This document shows positions 26,946 to 35,566 of a stretch of 58,062 nt of DNA, one piece after another (the stretch's first letter is position 1; every line of letters begins with the position of its first letter). The DNA lies in assembly GCF_000153305.1 (NCBI RefSeq), contig NZ_CH724107.1, positions 1,277,375 to 1,335,436 on the forward strand, given 5' to 3'. The notes under the pieces are model-generated. The model was not told the origin of the DNA, searched no databases, and worked only from the letters and a program-made list of their open reading frames with translations. The DNA comes from Oceanicola granulosus HTCC2516 (GTDB taxonomy: Bacteria > Pseudomonadota > Alphaproteobacteria > Rhodobacterales > Rhodobacteraceae). The position numbers were made by a program, and so were the translations under genes.

Positions 26946-29201
26946 ATGGAGGATGGGTTCGAAACGGACAGCCGCAAGCTGCTCGGCCGTCTGCGCGACA
27001 CGATGGCCGAGGACAGCGGCGGCCAGACGCGGCTCGACAAGATCGTCGAGCTGATCGCCCATTCCATGCAGACGGAAGTCTGCTCGATCTACCTGTTCCG
27101 AGATGCCGAAACACTTGAACTTTGCGCCACCGAAGGGCTCGAGCCCGGAGCCGTGCACCAGACCCGGATGCGCCTCGGCGAGGGTCTGGTGGGCCGCGTC
27201 GCGCGCAAGCGGCGCACCATCAACACCGCCAACGCGCCCGCCGAGCGGGGCTTTCGCTACATGCCGGAGACCGGCGAGGAGCGCTATTCCAGTTTCTGCG
27301 GCGTGCCGATCCAGCGGCTCGGGGAGTCGCTCGGCGTGCTCGTCGTGCAGTCGAAGGACGCGCGCGAATACACTGCCGACGAGATCTACGCGCTCGAGGT
27401 GGTCGCGATGGTGCTCGCCGAAATGACCGAGCTCGGCGCCTTCGTCGGCGAGGGCGCGGCCCTGTCGGCGCGCCACCAGCAGCCCGTGCTGATCCGCGGC
27501 ACCGTCGGCCAGGAGGGCGTGGTCGAGGGCCGCGTGTTCCTGCACGAGCCGCGGGTGGTGGTGACCAACCCGATCGCCGACGATCCGGCGGCCGAGAAGG
27601 TCCGGCTCAACGACGCGATCGAGCGGCTGCGGGTGACGGTGGACGACCTGCTCGAGAATTCCGGCTCCGTCGAGGCCGAGCAGGTGCAGGTCTTCGAGGC
27701 CTACCGGATGTTCGCCAACTCGCGCTCGTGGCTGAGGCGCATGGAGGAGGACATCGACAACGGCCTCACCGCCGAGGCGGCCGTCGAGAAGGAGCAGTCG
27801 CTCGCCAGGAACCGCCTGAACGCCGCCGCCGATCCCTACCTGCGCGAGCGCCTGCACGACCTCGACGACCTCTCCAACCGGCTGCTGCGCATCCTCACCG
27901 GGCAGGGCCGAGAGACCGGGGCGGAGATGCCCGAGAACCCGGTGCTCGTCGCGCGCAACATTGGCCCCGGCGAGCTCCTGGAATACGGCAAGACGATCCG
28001 CGGCATCGTGCTCGAGGAAGGCAGCGTGGGCAGCCACGCCGCCGTGGTGGCGCGGGCCTGGGCGATCCCGCTGATGGTGCGCTGCGCGCGCATCACCCAG
28101 GAGGCGCTGAACGGCGACCCGATCCTCGTCGACGCCGAGCAGGGCGTCGTCCACCTGCGGCCCGACGAGGTGGTCCACAACGCCTTCCGCGACAAGCTGG
28201 CGATGAAGAACCGCGCGCAGGAGCGCTACGCCTCGATCCGCGACCTGCCCGCGGAGTCGCGCTGCGGCGCGGTCGTGTCGCTGCACATGAACGCCGGGCT
28301 GATGGCCGACCTGCCCTCGCTGCCGAGCTCGGGCGCCGAGGGCGTCGGGCTGTTCCGCACCGAGCTGCAGTTCCTGATCCGCAACAAGATGCCCCGCCGG
28401 GCCGAGCTCTCGGCGCTCTACGCCCGCGTAATGGACGCCGCCGGGGGCAAGCGCGTCGCCTTCCGCACCCTGGACATCGGCTCCGACAAGGTGCTGCCCT
28501 ACATGAAGCCCAACGACGAGCCCAACCCGGCGCTCGGCTGGCGGGCAATCCGGGTCGGGCTCGACAAGCCGGGCATCCTGCGGATGCAGCTGCAGGCGCT
28601 GATCCGCGCCGCCAACGGCCGGCCGCTGACGGTGATGTTCCCGTTCATCGCCCAGCTCGAGGAGTTCCGCGCCGCCCGCGCCGAGTTCGACAAGGCGATG
28701 GAGCGCGAGCGCATCCTCGGCCATCCGCTACCCGCCACCGTCGAGGTGGGGGCGATGCTCGAGACGCCGTCGCTCGGCTACGCGCCCGACGTCTTCTACG
28801 ACGAGGTCGATTTCCTCTCCATCGGTGGCAACGACCTCAAGCAGTTCTTCTTCGCCGCCGACCGCGAGAACGAGCTGGTCCGGCGGCGGTACGACACGCT
28901 CAACGTGTCGTTCCTGAGCTTCGTGCAGCAGGTGATCGAGCGCTGCATCGCCCACGGCACGCCGCTCAGCTTCTGCGGCGAGGATGCCGGGCGGCCGATC
29001 GAGGCGGTCTGCTTCGCGGCGATGGGCCTGCGGACGCTGTCGATGCGCCCCGCCTCCATCGGGCCGGTCAAGCACCTGCTGCGCCGGGTCAACCTCGCCG
29101 ACGTGCGCGCGGTGATCGACGAGGCGCGCGCGCGGGGCGACCAGTCGGTGCGGCAGGCGGTGATGGACCACCTGCGCGACGGCGGCTTCGCGGCGGGCTA
29201 G
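26946..29201 (+). CDS. ptsP: Phosphoenolpyruvate--protein phosphotransferase PtsP (EI-Ntr)
   Basis: Predicted 751-residue enzyme I of the nitrogen PTS, which passes phosphate from PEP to NPr. An N-terminal GAF domain (about 25-165) marks the Ntr form. The phosphohistidine domain contains SVGSHAAVVARA (His364), and the C-terminal PEP-binding barrel contains GAEGVGLFRTELQFL, SIGGNDLKQFFF and SFCGEDAGRP. I start at the ATG at 26946, about 10 bases after GGAGGGA; a GTG at 26940 is possible. Its TAG stop shares a CTAG with the opposing soxG stop. Confidence 0.95.
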   Translation: MEDGFETDSRKLLGRLRDTMAEDSGGQTRLDKIVELIAHSMQTEVCSIYLFRDAETLELCATEGLEPGAVHQTRMRLGEGLVGRVARKRRTINTANAPAERGFRYMPETGEERYSSFCGVPIQRLGESLGVLVVQSKDAREYTADEIYALEVVAMVLAEMTELGAFVGEGAALSARHQQPVLIRGTVGQEGVVEGRVFLHEPRVVVTNPIADDPAAEKVRLNDAIERLRVTVDDLLENSGSVEAEQVQVFEAYRMFANSRSWLRRMEEDIDNGLTAEAAVEKEQSLARNRLNAAADPYLRERLHDLDDLSNRLLRILTGQGRETGAEMPENPVLVARNIGPGELLEYGKTIRGIVLEEGSVGSHAAVVARAWAIPLMVRCARITQEALNGDPILVDAEQGVVHLRPDEVVHNAFRDKLAMKNRAQERYASIRDLPAESRCGAVVSLHMNAGLMADLPSLPSSGAEGVGLFRTELQFLIRNKMPRRAELSALYARVMDAAGGKRVAFRTLDIGSDKVLPYMKPNDEPNPALGWRAIRVGLDKPGILRMQLQALIRAANGRPLTVMFPFIAQLEEFRAARAEFDKAMERERILGHPLPATVEVGAMLETPSLGYAPDVFYDEVDFLSIGGNDLKQFFFAADRENELVRRRYDTLNVSFLSFVQQVIERCIAHGTPLSFCGEDAGRPIEAVCFAAMGLRTLSMRPASIGPVKHLLRRVNLADVRAVIDEARARGDQSVRQAVMDHLRDGGFAAG

Positions 29202-29737
29202 CCGCGCGCGGCGACGCCCTCGGCGGCCTCCACGAGCTCGTCGACGAGCGTGGCGGCCATGGAGCGGAAGACCATGATCTCGAGGCCCTGCGCGGTGCGG
29301 GTGACGCTGGCCGTCATGTGGCCGACCAGCGTGCGGACCGTGTGGCCCTCCTCGAGCGCGCGCGGGCGCAGGTCGACGGGGACGAGCCGGGCGAGCACCG
29401 TCTCGGCGGCGGGGCCGCCGGCACGCAGCGCAGCGAGGCCGTCGCCCTGTTCGCTCACCGCCGCGCCCGGCAGGTCGGGCAGCCATTGCGCCAGCACCAG
29501 CGCCTGCCCCGGCCCCGTCCAGACCGCCCGCGCGCCGCCCGCCGCCTCGGTGGCGCGGTTGGGCGCGGGGAGCGGCAGGCCCAGCGCCGCCTCCAGCGCC
29601 TCCGACACCTCCTGCGCCCGCCCCCGGTAGGGCGCGACCGAGAAGGCCGGCCCGAGGTCGAGCGCGGTGAGGGTGACGCCGCCGATCTCGCGCGGCAGCA
29701 GGCCGTCGAACGGGCCGAGGGCGGTGAGCTTAACCAC
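29198..29737 (-). CDS. soxG: Sarcosine oxidase gamma subunit
   Basis: Predicted 179-residue gamma subunit of heterotetrameric sarcosine oxidase. It begins MVKLTALGPFDGLLP and has the family pattern ending in RSMAATLVDELVEAAEG. The gamma subunit resembles part of a GcvT fold. The start is a GTG at 29737, overlapping the soxA stop by 8 bases, with GGAGG 8 bases upstream inside soxA. It is the last gene of the sox operon. Its stop overlaps the ptsP stop through CTAG. Confidence 0.87.
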   Translation of the reverse strand: MVKLTALGPFDGLLPREIGGVTLTALDLGPAFSVAPYRGRAQEVSEALEAALGLPLPAPNRATEAAGGARAVWTGPGQALVLAQWLPDLPGAAVSEQGDGLAALRAGGPAAETVLARLVPVDLRPRALEEGHTVRTLVGHMTASVTRTAQGLEIMVFRSMAATLVDELVEAAEGVAARG

Positions 29738-32648
29738 GGGCGCGGCCTCCGTCGGGATCGAAGAACACCGGGTCGCACACCTCGCAGAGCACGCTCAGCC
29801 CGCGCAGGTGGTCGACCATCTTCACCGTCTCCCCATGCCGCGCCCGCCCGTCGCGCAGGAAACCGAGCGCGAGGCCGGTGCCGAGGGTCGGGGAGAAGCA
29901 GGCGGAGGTGGTGTAGCCCTGCGCGTGGACCCGCTCGGGCGGCGCGTCGGGCGCGAACAGGAAGCCGCCGGCGGTGAGCTGCTTCACCGCCCCCGCCGGG
30001 CGCAGGCCCACGAGCTCCTCGCGATCCTCGCACAGCCCCGGCCGGCCGGCGGCGGCGCGGCCGACGAAGTCCTTGCCCGTCGCCATCATCCGCCCCAGCC
30101 CGAGATCGTGCGCAGTGGTGCGGCCGTGCAGCTCGGCGTGGGTCAGGAAGCCCTTCTCGATGCGCAGCACGTTGAGCGCCTCCATCCCGTAGGCGCCGCC
30201 CCCCTGCCCCTCGGCGAGCGTCACGAGCAGCCGGAACAGCGCCGCGCCGAAACGCGCGGGCACGGCGATCTCGTAGCCGAGCTCGCCCGAGAACGAGATC
30301 CGGAACAGCCGCCCGCGCACCCCGGCCACCTCGATCTCGGCCGCGCCCATTAACGGCAGCTCCACCGGATCGTCGAGCAGGTCGGCCAGCAGCGCCCCCG
30401 CGCGCGGCCCGGCGACGGCGAACTGCGCCCACTGCTCGGTCGCGCTGGCGATCCCCACGTCGAGATCCGGCCGCAGCACCTGCCGCGCGAAGTCGAGGTG
30501 GCGCATCACCTGTCCGGCGGCGGCGGTGGTGGTGGTGACGAGGTAATGCGCGGGGCCGAGACGCGCGCAGGTGCCGTCGTCCATGACGAACCCGTCCTCG
30601 CGCAGCATGATCCCGTAGCGCACGCGCCCCTCCGCCAGGGTCGACATCCGGTTCGCGTAGACGAAGTCGAGGAAGGCGGCGGCGTCGGGGCCCTGCACGT
30701 CGATCTTGCCGAGCGTCGAGACGTCGGTGACGCCGACCGCCTCGCGCACCATCCCCACCTCGCGGTCGCACGATTGCCGCCAGGTGGTCTCGCCCAGGCG
30801 CGGGAAGTAGGCGGGCCGGTACCAGAGCCCGGCCTCCAGCATCGGCGCGCCGCGCTCGAGGCTGGCGGCGTGGCTGGTGGTGAGGCGGCGCGGCGCGAAG
30901 CCCTCGCCCTGCCCGCCCGCGCCCATCGCGGCGATCGAGACGGGGCTGAAGGGCGGGCGGAAGGTCGTCGTCCCGGTTTCGGCGACGCCGCGACCGGTGG
31001 CCTCGGCGAGCACCGCGAGGGCGGCGACGTTGGAGATCTTGCCCTGGTCCGTCGCCATGCCCTGCGTCGTGTAGCGCTTCATGTGCTCGACGGAGCGGAA
31101 GTTCTCCCGGGCGGCGAGCTCGACGTCCTTCACCGTGACGTCGTTCTGCAGGTCGAGCCACTTGCGCCCGTCCCCGGGCACCTGCCAGAGCGCCTTGATC
31201 CGGTAGGGCGCGTCCTCGGCCTCGGGGGCGGCGATGTCGGGGGCGGCGATGTCGAGATCGGCGAGGGTGCGCCGCGCGGCCTGGATACCCTCGGCGAGGC
31301 AGCCGGCCGTCGAGAAGGTGCCGCGCGCCGCGCCCGCCACCCGCAGCCCCGGCACCGCGCCCTTCGCGGGCAGGAACGCCGCGCGCCCCGGCGCCCATTC
31401 GGGCCGCGCGCCGAGGTGCGAGGTCAGGTGCAGCGTCGGGTTCCAGCCGCCCGAGACGGCGAGGCAATCGGTGCGGATCGTCCGGCCGCCGCTCTTGTGG
31501 GCGATGGTGATCTCCTCGAGCCCGTGCCGCCCCGCCGTGCCGGTGACGCGGCCGCGCAGGAACGTCTCGTAGTCGGGCGAGACCGGTGCCTCGTCGCGGC
31601 TGTCGATCACCCCGACGACCTTCACCCCCGCGTCGAGCAGGTCGGTCGCGGTGCGGTGGGCGTCGTCGTTGTTGGCGAACAGCGTCACCGCCTGCCCCGG
31701 CGCCACGCCCCAGCGATTGAGGTAGGCACGCACCGCCGAGGCGGCCATGATCCCGGGGCGGTCGTTGTCGGGAAAGGCGACGTGGCGCTCGATGGCGCCG
31801 GCGCACAGGATCGCGCGGCGCGCCACGATGCGCCAGAAGCCCTCGCGCGGCAGCGCGCCGCCGGGCGGGCGGTGCAGCCCGACCCGCTCGAGCGCCCCGT
31901 ACGTGCCCTGGTCGTAGGCGCCGGTGATCGTGGTGCGCGGCATCAGCCGGACGTTCTCCATCCCCGCCAGCTCGTCGAGCACCTCGCCGGCCCAGACATG
32001 GCCCGGCGCGCCGTCGATCTGGTGGGTCTCGGCCAGGGTGCGGCCGCCCATCCGCTGGTCCTCGTCGGCGAGGATCACGTCGGCCCCCGCCCGCGCGGCG
32101 GTGAGCGCGGCCATCAGCCCCGCCGGCCCCGCGCCGATGACGAGGACGTCGCAGAAGGCAAAGGCCTTCTCGTAGCGGTCCTCGTTGGCCGCGCCGCTCA
32201 GCGCGCCGAGGCCGGCGGCGCGGCGGATGATCGGCTCGTAGAGCTTCTCCCAGAAGCCGCGCGGCCACATGAAGGTCTTGTAGTAGAAGCCCGCCCCGAG
32301 GAACGGCGAGAGCGCGTCGTTGATCGCGAGCGCGTCGTGCTTGAGCGAGGGCCAAGCGTTCTGGCTGCGGGTGTCGAGGCCGTCGTACACCTCCTGCACC
32401 GTGGCGCGCACGTTGGGCACCTGCGCCGCGCCGCGCCCGACGGTGACCAGCGCGTTGGGCTCCTCCGAGCCGGCGGTGAAGACGCCGCGCGGCCGGTGGT
32501 ACTTGAACGAGCGCGCCACCAGCCGGACGTCGTTGGCGAGCAGCGCCGAGGCCAGCGTGTCGCCCGCGCGGCCGCGGTAGGTGGTGCCGTCGAAGCGGAA
32601 GGCGATGTCGTCGCCGCCCTCGAGCAAGCCCTTGCCGGCGACTCTCAT
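29730..32648 (-). CDS. soxA: Sarcosine oxidase alpha subunit
   Basis: Predicted 972-residue alpha subunit. The N-terminus (1-100) resembles a 2Fe-2S-fold domain and contains GDTLASALLANDV and the FKYHRPRG motif. A dinucleotide-binding domain begins VLVIGAGPAGLMAA (GAGPAG at 172-177), and the C-terminal third (about 580-970) is a GcvT-like folate-binding domain (LGKIDVQGPDAAAFLDF, SFSGELGYEIAVP, GMEALNVLRIEKGF). The enzyme demethylates sarcosine to glycine and gives formaldehyde or methylene-tetrahydrofolate. The ATG overlaps the soxD stop (ATGA). Length is typical. Confidence 0.95.
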   Translation of the reverse strand: MRVAGKGLLEGGDDIAFRFDGTTYRGRAGDTLASALLANDVRLVARSFKYHRPRGVFTAGSEEPNALVTVGRGAAQVPNVRATVQEVYDGLDTRSQNAWPSLKHDALAINDALSPFLGAGFYYKTFMWPRGFWEKLYEPIIRRAAGLGALSGAANEDRYEKAFAFCDVLVIGAGPAGLMAALTAARAGADVILADEDQRMGGRTLAETHQIDGAPGHVWAGEVLDELAGMENVRLMPRTTITGAYDQGTYGALERVGLHRPPGGALPREGFWRIVARRAILCAGAIERHVAFPDNDRPGIMAASAVRAYLNRWGVAPGQAVTLFANNDDAHRTATDLLDAGVKVVGVIDSRDEAPVSPDYETFLRGRVTGTAGRHGLEEITIAHKSGGRTIRTDCLAVSGGWNPTLHLTSHLGARPEWAPGRAAFLPAKGAVPGLRVAGAARGTFSTAGCLAEGIQAARRTLADLDIAAPDIAAPEAEDAPYRIKALWQVPGDGRKWLDLQNDVTVKDVELAARENFRSVEHMKRYTTQGMATDQGKISNVAALAVLAEATGRGVAETGTTTFRPPFSPVSIAAMGAGGQGEGFAPRRLTTSHAASLERGAPMLEAGLWYRPAYFPRLGETTWRQSCDREVGMVREAVGVTDVSTLGKIDVQGPDAAAFLDFVYANRMSTLAEGRVRYGIMLREDGFVMDDGTCARLGPAHYLVTTTTAAAGQVMRHLDFARQVLRPDLDVGIASATEQWAQFAVAGPRAGALLADLLDDPVELPLMGAAEIEVAGVRGRLFRISFSGELGYEIAVPARFGAALFRLLVTLAEGQGGGAYGMEALNVLRIEKGFLTHAELHGRTTAHDLGLGRMMATGKDFVGRAAAGRPGLCEDREELVGLRPAGAVKQLTAGGFLFAPDAPPERVHAQGYTTSACFSPTLGTGLALGFLRDGRARHGETVKMVDHLRGLSVLCEVCDPVFFDPDGGRARG

Positions 32649-32899
32649 GCGCCGCCCTCCGCCGCCGGGGCGGCGCCGTGGACCGCGTGGCTCACCGTGT
32701 CGCGGGTGACGACGAGCCAGGTGCCGCAGGGGTCGTGGTACCAGAGGTCGCGGGTCTCGCCGGCGGGGTTGTCGCGGTTGTGCAGGTAGTCGTCCCAGGC
32801 CTCGCCCCAGTCGGGGCTGTCGGGCCGCGCGAGCGCCGCGCCCTGGTAGGTGAACTCGCGCCGGTCGCGGACGCCGCAATGGGGGCAAGGCAGTCGCAT
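32645..32899 (-). CDS. soxD: Sarcosine oxidase delta subunit
   Basis: Predicted 84-residue zinc-binding delta subunit. Zinc ligands are visible as CPHCG (Cys5, Cys8) and HDPCG (His55, Cys58), with conserved EFTYQG, WDDYLHNRDNPAG and DLWYH. It overlaps the soxA start and lies 4 bases downstream of the inserted lipoprotein gene. Confidence 0.94.
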   Translation of the reverse strand: MRLPCPHCGVRDRREFTYQGAALARPDSPDWGEAWDDYLHNRDNPAGETRDLWYHDPCGTWLVVTRDTVSHAVHGAAPAAEGGA

Positions 32900-32903
32900 C
32901 GGC

Positions 32904-33371
32904 TCAGGCGCAGGAGGTGAGGGTGACGTCGGCGAAGAGGAACGAGTCGAGCCCGTAGACCCGCACCCGCAGATCGTTGCCCAGCGCGAAGAACGCCTCG
33001 GCGGCGGGCTCCTCGCAAACCCGCGCCCGGGCGACCTCGCGGGCCAGCGCGGTCACTGCCGGGCGGTCGGCGGGGGCGAGGTCGGGCTCGGTGTAGGGCA
33101 CCCGCAGGTCGGCGACGACGGTGGGCCCGGCCGCGGCCGCGCCGAGCAGCTCGACCTCGCCGTAATCCCCCGCACGGGCGTCGATCAGCGCCGCGGTCTC
33201 GGCCGCCACCTCGCAGCCGAGCGCGCTGAGGCAGCCGCCGGGCGCCACCGGGCCCGCCGGCGCCCCGAGCAGCAGCTCGGGCGCCCGGTCGCGCAGGTCG
33301 GGCGCGCCGCATCCCGAGAGCGCGAGGGCCAGCGCCGCCGCCAGCGCCCTAGTGCAGGTTGTGTTGAGCAC
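32904..33371 (-). CDS. Lipoprotein gene inserted between soxB and soxD
   Basis: Predicted 155-residue protein with a lipobox ALSGC (Cys21) after a hydrophobic segment. Two Cys pairs in the mature part (GGCLSALGC, and late Cys residues including the C-terminal SCA) could form disulfides. No family recognised. The start is a GTG at 33371 inside the soxB end, overlapping soxB by 23 bases in another frame, with GAGGAGG six bases upstream, so translation probably depends on soxB translation. Its position inside the sarcosine oxidase operon is not the usual one and suggests a linked envelope role or a chance insertion. Confidence 0.68.
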   Translation of the reverse strand: MLNTTCTRALAAALALALSGCGAPDLRDRAPELLLGAPAGPVAPGGCLSALGCEVAAETAALIDARAGDYGEVELLGAAAAGPTVVADLRVPYTEPDLAPADRPAVTALAREVARARVCEEPAAEAFFALGNDLRVRVYGLDSFLFADVTLTSCA

Positions 33372-34602
33372 CCGTGCCCTCCTCGTCCATCAGTCCCCGC
33401 CCGGTGCGGAACCGGTCGAGCCGGAACGCCGCCGCGCTCTCGTGCGGGCGGTCCTGCGCCACCAGGTGCGCCAGCGCGAAGCCCGACGCGGGCACCGCCT
33501 TGAAGCCGCCGTAGCACCAGCCGCAATCGAGGTAGAGGCCCTCGATCCCGGTCTTGTCGATGATCGGCGAGCCGTCCGGCGTCATGTCCATGATCCCGCC
33601 CCAGGAGCGCAGCACCTTCGCCTTGCCGATCGCCGGCATCAGCGTCATCGCCGCCTCCATCACATGCTCGACCATGGGCAGGTTGCCGCGCGCGGCGTAG
33701 GAGGCGTAGAAATCGAGGTCGCCGCCGAAGACCAGCCCGCCCTTGTCGGACTGGCTGATGTAGAAGTGGCCCATGCCGAAGCTCACCACGTGGTCGATCA
33801 CCGGCTTCAGCCCCTCCGTCACGAAAGCCTGCAGCACGTGGCTCTCCACCGGCAGCCTGAGCCCCGCCATCGCGGCAACCTGGCTCGAGCGGCCGGCGGC
33901 GACGATGGCGACCTTCTTGGCCCGGATCGCGCCGCGCGTGGTCTGCACCCCGGTGACCCGGCCCCCTTCGACGTCGATCCCCGTCACCTCGCAATTCTGC
34001 ACCAGGTCGACGCCGCGCCGGTCGGCGGCGCGGGCATAGCCCCAGGCCACCGCGTCGTGCCGCGCGGTGCCGCCGCGGGGGTGGTAGAGGCCACCGTGTA
34101 TCGGGAAGCGAGCGTTGTCGAAGGCGAGGTACGGCAGGTGCCGCCGCACGCCCTCGCGGTCGAGCAGGATCGCGTCGTCGCCCTGGTTGATCATCGCGTT
34201 GCCGCGCCGGACGAAGGCGTCGCGCTGGCCGTCGGAGTGGAACAGGTTGATGAGCCCGCGCTGGGAATGCATCACGTTGTAGTTCAGCTCGCGCTCGAGC
34301 CCTTCCCACAGCTTCAGCGAGTGCGAGTAGAACTCGGAATTGCCGGGCAGGAAGTAATTGGCGCGCACGATGGTGGTGTTGCGCCCCACATTGCCGCCGC
34401 CGAGGTAGCCCTTCTCCAGCACCGCGACGTTGGTGAGCCCGTGCTCGCGGGCGAGGTAATAGGCGGTGGCGAGGCCGTGACCGCCGCCGCCGATGATGAC
34501 GATATCGTAGGCCGGTTTCGGATCGGGATCGCGCCAGACCGGGGCCCACCCGGTGTTGCCGGTGAGCGCCTCTCGAATGATCCGCCAGCCGGAATAGGCC
34601 AT
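33349..34602 (-). CDS. soxB: Sarcosine oxidase beta subunit
   Basis: Predicted 417-residue FAD-dependent beta subunit that carries the amine-oxidising site of heterotetrameric sarcosine oxidase. The FAD motif is YDIVIIGGGGHGLATAYYLA (GGGGHG at 38-43). Other conserved parts are LEKGYLGGGNVGRNTTIVRANY and the C-terminal GLYLDCGWCYGGFKAVPASG. It is the first gene of the operon soxB-(lipoprotein)-soxD-soxA-soxG. Together with Bmt it provides steps of glycine betaine breakdown; the dimethylglycine step is not seen in this window. Confidence 0.95.
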   Translation of the reverse strand: MAYSGWRIIREALTGNTGWAPVWRDPDPKPAYDIVIIGGGGHGLATAYYLAREHGLTNVAVLEKGYLGGGNVGRNTTIVRANYFLPGNSEFYSHSLKLWEGLERELNYNVMHSQRGLINLFHSDGQRDAFVRRGNAMINQGDDAILLDREGVRRHLPYLAFDNARFPIHGGLYHPRGGTARHDAVAWGYARAADRRGVDLVQNCEVTGIDVEGGRVTGVQTTRGAIRAKKVAIVAAGRSSQVAAMAGLRLPVESHVLQAFVTEGLKPVIDHVVSFGMGHFYISQSDKGGLVFGGDLDFYASYAARGNLPMVEHVMEAAMTLMPAIGKAKVLRSWGGIMDMTPDGSPIIDKTGIEGLYLDCGWCYGGFKAVPASGFALAHLVAQDRPHESAAAFRLDRFRTGRGLMDEEGTGAQHNLH

Positions 34603-34665
34603 TGCCCCACCCTCTTCTCGCGCCGCCAGACTAGCGATGCGGCAAGGCGGGGCAATGGCTTTCGC

Positions 34666-34974
34666 TCAGACCGGCGTCTTGCCGTCGCCGGGCGCCTTGG
34701 CGGCGTCGGGCGTGGGGTCGGCGCCGGGCTTCGGGGCCGGGTCGAGCGAGGCGCGGGTGGCGTGGGCGATGCCGGCGCTCTCGCCGGCGGCGGCCTTGTC
34801 GACCGCCTCGGTCTGCTCGCGCAGGCCCTCGGCGATGCGCTCGGCGAACGGGTCGCGGCCCGCGCCGGCCGGCGCGGCGCCTCTCGCCTCGTCCTCGCGG
34901 CGCGCCTGCTGCTGGCGCGCGACTTCCTTGATGGCCCGGCCCGCGCCGTAGCGGGATTGCTGCTCGTCGTTCAT
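34666..34974 (-). CDS. Disordered hypothetical protein
   Basis: Predicted 102-residue protein, mostly low-complexity: a Gln/Arg-rich helix (QQSRYGAGRAIKEVARQQQ) and then a Pro/Ala/Asp/Lys tail. No membrane segment, cysteine or recognisable family. A good AGGAGAG ribosome binding site 5 bases before the ATG supports expression. It sits upstream of soxB on the same strand with 63 bases between, so it may share its transcript. Confidence 0.5.
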   Translation of the reverse strand: MNDEQQSRYGAGRAIKEVARQQQARREDEARGAAPAGAGRDPFAERIAEGLREQTEAVDKAAAGESAGIAHATRASLDPAPKPGADPTPDAAKAPGDGKTPV

Positions 34975-35045
34975 GGGGTCTCTCCTGGGATGGGACGTGA
35001 CGTCCGAGCTGCCAATCCCGCCACCCCGGCGGGGGTTCCCGCCGG

Positions 35046-35501
35046 TCAGACGAGGCCGAGCCGCATCGCCACCATCAGCGCGAGGATCAGCAGCACCGCC
35101 GGCACGAACACCGCCGCATCGCGCCGTGCCAGCGCGGGCGCCTCGCGGGAGAAGGCGTCGGGGTCGGCGGCGAGGCGGCCGAGCCTGGCGCGGATCGGGC
35201 CGCCGTTGCCCTCCGCAACGAAGACGAGCAGCAGCGCCGCGAGCACCGCGAGCCCGTAGCCCGACCAGAGCGCGCCGAAGCTGTCGATCCGCGGCTCCGC
35301 CCAGAGCCGCAGCAGCCCGCTCAGCAGCACCAGCCCGCCCGCGGCGCCCATCAGCGGCGCGGCGCGGCGGGCGAGCTGGCCGTAGAGCGGCGCGGCGGCC
35401 GGGCCGCGCGCGATGAGCGTGGGCACGACCGCCAGCGCGTAGAAGATGCCTCCGCCGGCCCAGACGACGTGGACATAATGCAGAACGGCCAGCCCGATCA
35501 T
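35046..35501 (-). CDS. Four-helix integral membrane protein
   Basis: Predicted 151-residue protein with four hydrophobic segments (about 1-25, 46-66, 76-97 and 128-150). The N-terminal VLHYVHVVWAGGGIFYALAVVP recalls CopD-like or cytochrome-type membrane proteins with paired histidines (His8, His11), but I cannot name the family with confidence. GAGGGAG lies upstream of the ATG at 35501; a TTG five codons earlier is also open. It lies between gdh and the disordered gene on the same strand. Confidence 0.65.
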   Translation of the reverse strand: MIGLAVLHYVHVVWAGGGIFYALAVVPTLIARGPAAAPLYGQLARRAAPLMGAAGGLVLLSGLLRLWAEPRIDSFGALWSGYGLAVLAALLLVFVAEGNGGPIRARLGRLAADPDAFSREAPALARRDAAVFVPAVLLILALMVAMRLGLV

Positions 35502-35566
35502 CGCGGACTCCCTCAAGCCCCGCGCTCATCGTGGCGACGCCGCCCGGCCCGCGTCAATCCCGCCCG

